This document shows positions 1 to 4,648 of a stretch of 6,307 nucleotides of DNA, piece after piece. The translations under genes were made by a program, and so were the position numbers. The notes under the pieces are model-generated. The model had not been told where the DNA came from and ran no database searches. It saw nothing but the letters and a program-made list of their open reading frames with translations. Source of the stretch: Oxalobacteraceae bacterium UBA7693 (lineage in GTDB: Bacteria > Pseudomonadota > Gammaproteobacteria > Burkholderiales > Burkholderiaceae_D); assembly GCA_002482715.1 (NCBI GenBank), contig DLGN01000377.1, positions 1 through 6,307 of the forward strand, in the 5' to 3' direction. Numbering within the stretch: position 1 is the first letter of the stretch; every line of letters starts with the position of its first letter.

Positions 1-4
1 CAGA

Positions 5-1081
5 ATGAAAATTAAAGTATTAATCATTGATGATTCTGCACTAATACGAAGTATTTTGAGTGAGATTATTCGTGCCGAAAGTGATATGGAAGTGGTGGGG
101 GTTGCGCCAGACCCGTTAGTTGCACGCGAGTTGATTAAGCAATGTAATCCAGATGTCTTAACTTTAGATGTGGAAATGCCCAAAATGGATGGGCTCGATT
201 TTTTAGAAAAATTGATGCGACTTCGCCCAATGCCGGTCATTATGGTTTCATCGTTGACTGAGCGAGGGTCTGAAATTACGATGCGGGCTTTAGAATTAGG
301 CGCTGTTGATTTTGTTACAAAACCAAAGTTGTCAATTCAAAGTGGTATGTTGGAATATGCACATATTATTACGGACAAAATTCGCGCTGCATCAAAAGCA
401 AAAATTCGTGCAAGATCGGTTGCCACAAGTGCAGTGGGCGCGCATGCGACTTCTGTATTACCCTCTGTTCGTAATCCACTGATCAGTAGTGAAAAATTGA
501 TTATTGTTGGTGCCTCTACTGGTGGCACAGAAGCGATTAAGAATTTTTTGAGTCAAATGCCATCCGATTGTCCTGGTATTTTGATTACGCAGCATATGCC
601 AGAGGGGTTTACCAAATCATTTGCAAAACGTTTGGACGGATTGTGTAAGATATCCGTTTCAGAAGCAGAGGGTGGAGAGCGGATCTTGCCAGGGCATGCG
701 TATATTGCCCCTGGACATTCGCATTTATTACTTGCCCGAAGCGGTGCGAATTATGTGACTGAAATTAACGATGGACCTCCTGTCAACAGACACCGACCAT
801 CCGTTGATGTTTTATTTCGATCTGCTGCAAAATATGCTGGCAAGAATGCGGTTGGCGTGATACTTACAGGCATGGGGAAGGATGGTGCTGAAGGCATGCT
901 TGAAATGAAAAATGCCGGAGCATTTAATTTTGCGCAAGACGAGGCAAGCTGTGTAGTATTTGGTATGCCGAGAGAGGCAATTGCCGTTGGTGCTGTTAAT
1001 GAAATCGCACCTTTGAATGAATTGCCGCACAGAGTATTGCAGTATTTAGACCAGCATGGCAGTCGGGCATTGCGTGTTTAA
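5..1081 (+). CDS. cheB: CheB, chemotaxis response regulator protein-glutamate methylesterase/deamidase
   Basis: Cytoplasmic adaptation enzyme. When phosphorylated by CheA it removes methyl groups from, and deamidates, glutamate/glutamine side chains of chemoreceptors, opposing CheR. The 358 residues are the usual family length and show both domains. The receiver (about 1-108) has D9/D10, phospho-acceptor D55 in DVEMPKMDG, S82/S83 and K106. A linker (about 109-163) leads to the methylesterase domain, with catalytic S171 in GASTGG, H197 in TQHMPEGF and D293 in LTGMGKDGAEG, matching the Ser-His-Asp triad of the family. All key residues are present, so the enzyme should be active. The start is the first ATG; it aligns with the family N-terminus (MKIKVLIIDDS), but only 4 bases lie upstream, so its ribosome binding site is outside the window. 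Upstream neighbours are probably other che genes (inferred). It is followed by cheY after 98 bp on the same strand. Confidence 0.97.
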   Translation: MKIKVLIIDDSALIRSILSEIIRAESDMEVVGVAPDPLVARELIKQCNPDVLTLDVEMPKMDGLDFLEKLMRLRPMPVIMVSSLTERGSEITMRALELGAVDFVTKPKLSIQSGMLEYAHIITDKIRAASKAKIRARSVATSAVGAHATSVLPSVRNPLISSEKLIIVGASTGGTEAIKNFLSQMPSDCPGILITQHMPEGFTKSFAKRLDGLCKISVSEAEGGERILPGHAYIAPGHSHLLLARSGANYVTEINDGPPVNRHRPSVDVLFRSAAKYAGKNAVGVILTGMGKDGAEGMLEMKNAGAFNFAQDEASCVVFGMPREAIAVGAVNEIAPLNELPHRVLQYLDQHGSRALRV

Positions 1082-1114
1082 AATAAAAAATGTGGTAACG
1101 GAAGTAAATGAAGT

Positions 1115-1141
1115 ACTAAATGATGTCTATATAACCGATAA
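1115..1141 (+). promoter_or_regulatory. possible FliA (sigma28) promoter upstream of cheY
   Basis: ACCGATAA at 1134-1141 matches 7 of 8 positions of the sigma28 -10 element GCCGATAA. A TAAA at 1117-1120 could serve as the -35 core, but the spacer is 13 bases instead of the usual 14-16, so the site is suboptimal. It lies 38 bp before the cheY start, a sensible place for a late flagellar/chemotaxis promoter. The element is seen in the sequence; promoter activity is inferred. Confidence 0.3.
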
Positions 1142-1169
1142 TATGCACTACGGTCCTTTGTGAATTTAT

Positions 1170-1173
1170 GGAG
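1170..1173 (+). promoter_or_regulatory. ribosome binding site of cheY
   Basis: GGAG lies 6 bases before the ATG at 1180. It supports that start, which also gives the exact CheY family N-terminus. Confidence 0.75.
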
Positions 1174-1179
1174 TAAGTT

Positions 1180-1575
1180 ATGGCTGATCAAAACCTCAAA
1201 TTTTTAGTAGTTGACGATTTTTCGACAATGCGCCGGATTGTGCGTAATTTGTTGAAAGAACTCGGATATTCCAATGTTGACGAAGCGGAGGATGGTGCGC
1301 TTGGTTTGGCAAAATTGAAGAGTGGTGATTTTGACTTTGTGATCTCCGACTGGAATATGCCAAATATGGATGGTCTCACGATGTTGCAACACATTCGTGC
1401 TGATCCAGCGTTAGCCAAACTACCAGTGTTAATGGTAACCGCCGAAGCAAAGAAAGAAAATATTATTGCTGCTGCGCAAGCGGGTGCTAACGGCTATGTG
1501 GTGAAACCATTTACGGCTGCAACTCTCGATGAAAAGCTTTCAAAGATTTTTGAGAAATTAGGCAAACCTGCTTAA
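1180..1575 (+). CDS. cheY: CheY, single-domain chemotaxis response regulator
   Basis: Diffusible cytoplasmic signal that is phosphorylated by CheA and binds FliM at the flagellar switch to change rotation direction. The 131 residues form one receiver domain with no output domain, close to the 129 of the E. coli protein. The key residues fall at the same numbers as in E. coli CheY: D12 and D13 (metal binding), D57 (phosphorylation, in SDWNMPNMDG), W58, T87, Y106 and K109 in VVKPF. This makes motor CheY much more likely than a generic receiver. GGAG is placed 6 bases before the ATG. It follows cheB on the same strand after 98 bp; a weak FliA-like element sits in that spacer. No cheZ follows, although many proteobacteria place the CheY-P phosphatase directly downstream; 398 bp without a gene come next. 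No clear intrinsic terminator follows the stop codon. Confidence 0.97.
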   Translation: MADQNLKFLVVDDFSTMRRIVRNLLKELGYSNVDEAEDGALGLAKLKSGDFDFVISDWNMPNMDGLTMLQHIRADPALAKLPVLMVTAEAKKENIIAAAQAGANGYVVKPFTAATLDEKLSKIFEKLGKPA

Positions 1576-1634
1576 TTTTGTGAAGGCTCTTCGACTGAAA
1601 TTGCGTAACGAGAGCTGGCAATCGCGTCTCCGTA

Positions 1635-1713
1635 TGAGCTGATGAATTGATGAGCTCTTGGTGTGATTGCAATTTGTCTGCTTGTTAAAAAATAGTTTAC
1701 GTCGATCAGCTCA
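1635..1713. repeat. 9-bp inverted repeat pair in the cheY downstream gap
   Basis: TGAGCTGAT at 1635-1643 and its exact reverse complement ATCAGCTCA at 1705-1713 are separated by 61 bases. The pairing does not extend on either side and no T-tract follows, so it does not look like an intrinsic terminator. A pair of this length could arise by chance in a region this size. Confidence 0.45.
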
Positions 1714-1834
1714 CGACTATTTGGCATGTGTCGTCGAGGACAGGCTTTAGCGTAGTGAATGCAGTGAATATGTCACATGATGTTGAGTAGCGATTGATGC
1801 AGTTTTAAAGTCAGTATTTAGAAGCAAATGAAGC

Positions 1835-1920
1835 AGCTAGCTTTGCAGAATGCTTAGTTAAAGCGAGGCTCAAGTTAATCCAGACAACAAGTCAGCGTTC
1901 CTTAATTATCAAAGCTAGCT
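1835..1920. repeat. 11-bp inverted repeat with two copies of palindrome AGCTAGCT
   Basis: AGCTAGCTTTG at 1835-1845 is the exact reverse complement of CAAAGCTAGCT at 1910-1920, with 64 bases between. Each arm contains the self-complementary octamer AGCTAGCT (1835-1842 and 1913-1920), so the arms can also be read as two copies of one palindromic site. The second copy extends to a 10-bp perfect palindrome at 1912-1921, about 50 bp before the start of the EAL-HDOD gene. Either a long stem-loop in RNA or a pair of protein binding sites would fit. Confidence 0.5.
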
Positions 1921-1973
1921 TAACGATTTGTTGGGAAGTCTCGGATTTTAATCATTAGAGAAGTTAATTATTT

Positions 1974-3191
1974 ATGAGTGATGTAAAGTTTATCCTTAGA
2001 GAGCCGCTGCTTGACCCTTCACAACGCGTGATTGGTTTTCAATTGTCTTGGCAAAATGACGTCAAAGCGGCAGAGTTAGATAGTGATGAATTAAGCGCTC
2101 TGATGTCGTTTGTTGCGAACGAATTGAACGATGAGGAAAAAGGCTTTCTACTTGGCGATAGTGTTATTTTTCTAGAGGCTGTACCTGGCTTGTTACAAGC
2201 GGAAGGCTTACGTCAACTTTCCCCGAAAAATACGGTTCTCATATTTTCTAAGCGTTATTTCGCCGACGAAGTATCCATTGCAGCGATTAAAGAATTGCGT
2301 GCATTAGGCTTTGGAATTTGTCTAAAAAATGCGGATATTTCTGCGCTTGAACGCTCGTTTTTCTCGCTGATTACCCACTTCGAAGTTCAGCTTGATGCGA
2401 GTAATTTGGGTGCGCAGGCAAAAATGTACGCCGCATTGAAACAATCTAACGTGCAAATGATTGCACGCAATGTTGGTAACTGGCAGGATTTTGACGCTTG
2501 TGCAGCATTAGGCTTATCTAGTTTTGTCGGAAAGTTGCATTTAACTCCACGACCAAATATTGCGCAAAAAGGTTTGAATACAACGCAGACGACGATACTC
2601 CAGTTAATGGAAATGATTCGTAAGAATGCTGATATTCAGCAATTAGAGACCGTTGTAAAGCGTGATGCGGCACTCGCTTACAAATTACTTCGTTACATCA
2701 ATTCAGCAGGTTTTGGATTGCGCACAGAAGTACAGTCTTTAAAGCATGCTGTTACAATTTTAGGATATAGCCCGCTCTATCGTTGGCTTTCTTTGTTGTT
2801 GGCTACCGCGAGCACGAGTGGGAATTCACCGGTTTTATTGGAAACCGCAATCGTTCGCGGTCGATTTGCTGAAATTCTCGGACAGCCATTTATGTCTAAG
2901 AGTGACGCTGAAAACTTGTTTGTTGCAGGTATGTTTTCGCTGTTAGATCGACTGTTGGGTATTCCGATGGAAGAAGTATTGTCGACGATACAATTGCCTG
3001 AACCTGTGGTTGAAGCGCTAGTTTCACGAAGTGGTCTATACGGACCTTTCCTAGCTTTGGCTGAAGCATGCGAGCTTAACAGTATGTTGGTTTCTTCCAT
3101 TGCAGAGACCTTGAAAGTTTCTCCAGTTGATGTCAATAAAGCGCACCTTTCCGCACTCGTGTGGGCAAAAAATATTTCTGCTGCGGTCTAA
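1974..3191 (+). CDS. EAL-HDOD (YuxH-type) protein with degenerate EAL domain
   Basis: Cytoplasmic signalling protein of the EAL plus HDOD family (COG3434/YuxH type); 405 residues, normal length. The N-terminal EAL-like domain (about 1-200) begins with the family opening REPLLDPSQRVIGFQL, but the catalytic signature is lost: Q23 replaces the glutamate of the ExLxR motif and W26 the following residues; the usual DDFG segment reads KNAD near 118-121; the terminal QGYxF segment reads VGKL near 185-188. It should not hydrolyse c-di-GMP, though binding is not excluded. The HDOD domain (about 205-405) has the typical helices, including VVKRDAALAYKLLRYINSA, AVTILGYSPLYRWLSLLL and FSLLDRLLGIPMEE; HDOD domains lack the metal-binding HD pair. 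A weak AGAGAAG lies 10 bases before the ATG. It sits between cheY and flhB, suggesting a role in motility control, but its partner is unknown. A terminator follows it. Confidence 0.92.
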   Translation: MSDVKFILREPLLDPSQRVIGFQLSWQNDVKAAELDSDELSALMSFVANELNDEEKGFLLGDSVIFLEAVPGLLQAEGLRQLSPKNTVLIFSKRYFADEVSIAAIKELRALGFGICLKNADISALERSFFSLITHFEVQLDASNLGAQAKMYAALKQSNVQMIARNVGNWQDFDACAALGLSSFVGKLHLTPRPNIAQKGLNTTQTTILQLMEMIRKNADIQQLETVVKRDAALAYKLLRYINSAGFGLRTEVQSLKHAVTILGYSPLYRWLSLLLATASTSGNSPVLLETAIVRGRFAEILGQPFMSKSDAENLFVAGMFSLLDRLLGIPMEEVLSTIQLPEPVVEALVSRSGLYGPFLALAEACELNSMLVSSIAETLKVSPVDVNKAHLSALVWAKNISAAV

Positions 3192-3243
3192 AATCAATGT
3201 CGATGGCTTCATCTATGGCTCAATTGAGTGGGTTGAAAGAAAA

Positions 3244-3265
3244 CTTATTTAATTAAGTAAATAAG
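3244..3265. repeat. AT-rich hairpin downstream of the EAL-HDOD gene
   Basis: CTTATTTA (3244-3251) pairs perfectly with TAAATAAG (3258-3265) around a 6-base loop. It lies about 50 bp after the EAL-HDOD stop and 36 bp before the main terminator. There is no T-tract after it. It may protect the 3' end of the message or be a binding site; the function is not shown. Confidence 0.45.
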
Positions 3266-3301
3266 GCAAAATTATTCTCGCCACATTTACTCGCTACACA
3301 T

Positions 3302-3345
3302 AAAAAACTCAAACGATTGATATTTGTCAGTTGTTTGAGTTTTTT
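3302..3345 (+). terminator. Rho-independent terminator, bidirectional in form
   Basis: AAAAAACTCAAAC (3302-3314) is perfectly complementary to GTTTGAGTTTTTT (3333-3345). The stem continues inward with six more pairs, two of them G-U (plus one at 3315/3332), closing on a 6-base loop at 3321-3326, about 19 pairs in all. A run of six T ends the right arm and six A begin the left arm, so it could work in both directions. It ends transcription about 150 bp after the EAL-HDOD stop and separates that gene from flhB. Confidence 0.9.
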
Positions 3346-3382
3346 CATTTCTGCATCCACTAATTTCAGATCTCTATTGTTC

Positions 3383-3411
3383 TTGAAATAAGGGGTTAAT
3401 CCCATTCTATT
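3383..3411 (+). promoter_or_regulatory. possible sigma70-type promoter for flhB-flhA
   Basis: TTGAAA at 3383-3388 (5 of 6 to TTGACA) and TCTATT at 3406-3411 (4 of 6 to TATAAT) are 17 bases apart. They lie just after the terminator and about 80 bp before the flhB start, where a promoter is needed unless read-through supplies the message. A short GGG...CCC dyad (3392-3403) lies in the spacer. No FliA- or RpoN-like element was seen here. Matches of this quality occur by chance in AT-rich DNA. Confidence 0.35.
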
Positions 3412-3464
3412 CAAACGATCTGCCATGAGCACTTTCGTGAATAATTTGTCCTGAGGTAATTAAT

Positions 3465-3480
3465 TTAGATTTCGATCTAA
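3465..3480 (+). promoter_or_regulatory. hairpin with TTCG loop next to the flhB start
   Basis: TTAGAT (3465-3470) and ATCTAA (3475-3480) form a perfect 6-bp stem around the loop TTCG, ending 13 bases before the flhB ATG. The Shine-Dalgarno signal after it is weak (GGA at 3483-3485, AGAAG at 3487-3491 almost touching the ATG), so a stem here could affect ribosome access; the palindrome could equally be an operator. The structure is seen, its role is inferred. Confidence 0.4.
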
Positions 3481-3493
3481 TTGGACAGAAGAT

Positions 3494-4648
3494 ATGGCTG
3501 ATGACAGCGGATTAGAACGGACCGAACCAGCTTCGCCCCAGAGACTAGAAAAAGCGCGCGAAGAGGGCGATGTACCACGTTCAAGAGAGCTATCTACCTG
3601 CACTGTGTTGTTAGCGGCGGGAGGTGGCTTGTATTTTTATGGCGAAACACTATTCCATAATCTCTCTAAAAATTTCGCGCGTGGTCTGTCATTTGAGCGC
3701 AGTGCCGCGTTTGACGCCAATTTTCTAACGATGCAATTACTCGACTCAGTGATCGATGTCATGCTCGCATTTTTACCTATCGCGGGCTTGTTGTTGCTTG
3801 CTGCACTTGGATCACCTTTGCTGATTGGTGGTTGGCTATTTAGTTTCAAGTCTTTGGAACCGAAGTTCTCACGTATGAATCCGATTACCGGCATGGGCAA
3901 CATGGTGTCGTCAAGATCGGCGATCGAATTAGTGAAAGCAATTTTAAAGACGATCTTGGTGGGTGTGATTGCGTGGCTGGTGGTGGCGCAGCAAAAAGAT
4001 GCAATTTTCGGCTTGATCTACGAACCTTTAGATAAGGCGAGTGCGCATATGGGGCATATGCTCGGCGTCTGTTTTCTTGCGATTGTGGGCGGTTTAGTAT
4101 TGATTGCATTGATTGATGCGCCTTATCAAATGTGGTCGTATGCAGAAAAATTAAAAATGACGCATCAAGAAGTCATTCAAGAATCAAAAGAAGCAAATGG
4201 TAATCCTCAAATCAAAGCGAAGATCCGTCAACAACAGAGGGAAATGGCGCGTCGTCGCATGATGTCTGAAGTGCCGACAGCGGATGTGGTTGTGACCAAT
4301 CCGACGCACTTTTCTGTGGCGCTGAAGTATGCCGATGGTAGTAATGGTGCGCCACGCGTCATTGCGAAGGGCGCCGATGCAGTTGCTGCCAAGATTCGAG
4401 AGCTCGCCAAAGAAAATAATGTGCCTATCTTGGAAGCGCCACCATTGGCTCGTGCGCTTTATAAGCACACTGAATTAGGTGATGAAATTCCAGAATCTTT
4501 ATATGCCGCAGTTGCGGAAATTCTTGCTTATGTTTTCCAATTACGCACTTATCGTAAATCTGGCGGCATCGCGCCTATTGAACCAAAAAATATTCAAGTC
4601 CCGACGGGATTGGATCCATTGTCAAATGAAGTAGGAGCACCTGTATGA
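3494..4648 (+). CDS. flhB: FlhB, flagellar type III export gate protein and specificity switch
   Basis: Inner-membrane component of the flagellar export apparatus. Its cytoplasmic domain cleaves itself and switches export from rod/hook subunits to filament subunits. The 384 residues match the 383 of E. coli. The N-terminus (ERTEPASPQRLEKAREEGDV) is the family signature. Hydrophobic segments lie near 35-52, 86-116, 146-165 and 188-208, giving the expected four membrane spans, with the conserved MNPITGMGNMVS stretch (128-139) between the second and third. The conserved KMTHQEVIQESKE segment begins the cytoplasmic part, and the autocleavage motif NPTH starts at N269, the same position as in E. 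coli, so processing should be normal. The start ATG gives a full family N-terminus; its ribosome binding site is weak and a small hairpin lies just upstream. The stop overlaps the flhA start by 4 bp, so the two are probably translationally coupled. Confidence 0.97.
   Translation: MADDSGLERTEPASPQRLEKAREEGDVPRSRELSTCTVLLAAGGGLYFYGETLFHNLSKNFARGLSFERSAAFDANFLTMQLLDSVIDVMLAFLPIAGLLLLAALGSPLLIGGWLFSFKSLEPKFSRMNPITGMGNMVSSRSAIELVKAILKTILVGVIAWLVVAQQKDAIFGLIYEPLDKASAHMGHMLGVCFLAIVGGLVLIALIDAPYQMWSYAEKLKMTHQEVIQESKEANGNPQIKAKIRQQQREMARRRMMSEVPTADVVVTNPTHFSVALKYADGSNGAPRVIAKGADAVAAKIRELAKENNVPILEAPPLARALYKHTELGDEIPESLYAAVAEILAYVFQLRTYRKSGGIAPIEPKNIQVPTGLDPLSNEVGAPV
4633..4637 (+). promoter_or_regulatory. 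ribosome binding site of flhA
   Basis: AGGAG lies inside the end of flhB, 7 bases before the ATG at 4645. It is the best Shine-Dalgarno sequence in the window and decides the flhA start within the ATGA overlap. Confidence 0.85.

Larger units (their letters stand above)
1576..1973. other. 398-bp gene-less gap where cheZ would be expected
   Basis: All three forward frames are broken by frequent stops, and none of the translations resembles CheZ: there is no QDFQDLTGQ-type helix and no C-terminal DDLLxSLGF-type CheY-binding tail. The longest reverse frame I read (ATG at 1727 to a stop at 1572, 51 codons) has no ribosome binding site and no recognisable content. The gap holds a weak bulged hairpin after cheY (about 1585-1616, no T-tract), a 9-bp inverted repeat pair, and an 11-bp pair containing two copies of the palindrome AGCTAGCT. 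It may be a scar of a lost gene, a long leader for the next gene, or a small RNA locus; the sequence alone does not decide. Confidence 0.7.
3192..3493. other. 302-bp spacer between the EAL-HDOD gene and flhB
   Basis: No coding frame is convincing here. The spacer contains, in order, a 10-bp palindrome CTCAATTGAG (3219-3228), an AT-rich hairpin (3244-3265), a strong intrinsic terminator (3302-3345), a possible sigma70 promoter (3383-3411) and a small hairpin ending 13 bases before the flhB start. The order terminator then promoter-like site is what is expected at a boundary between two transcription units. Confidence 0.75.

Noticed and set aside
1572..1727. Minus-strand open frame of 51 codons in the gap after cheY, overlapping the cheY stop
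   Set aside because: There is no purine-rich ribosome binding site before its ATG and the product resembles nothing I know. A frame of this length can occur by chance. It would need conservation in relatives to be taken seriously.
1721..1736. TTGGCATG resembling the -24 element of a sigma54 promoter
   Set aside because: The required GC of the -12 element at the fixed 10-base distance is absent (CG is found at 1735-1736), so the site would not be read by RpoN.
2777..3136. Minus-strand open frame of 119 codons inside the EAL-HDOD gene
   Set aside because: It lies wholly antisense to a well-supported domain-bearing gene, has Ser/Thr/Asn-rich low-information content and no recognisable domain. 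It is a shadow frame.
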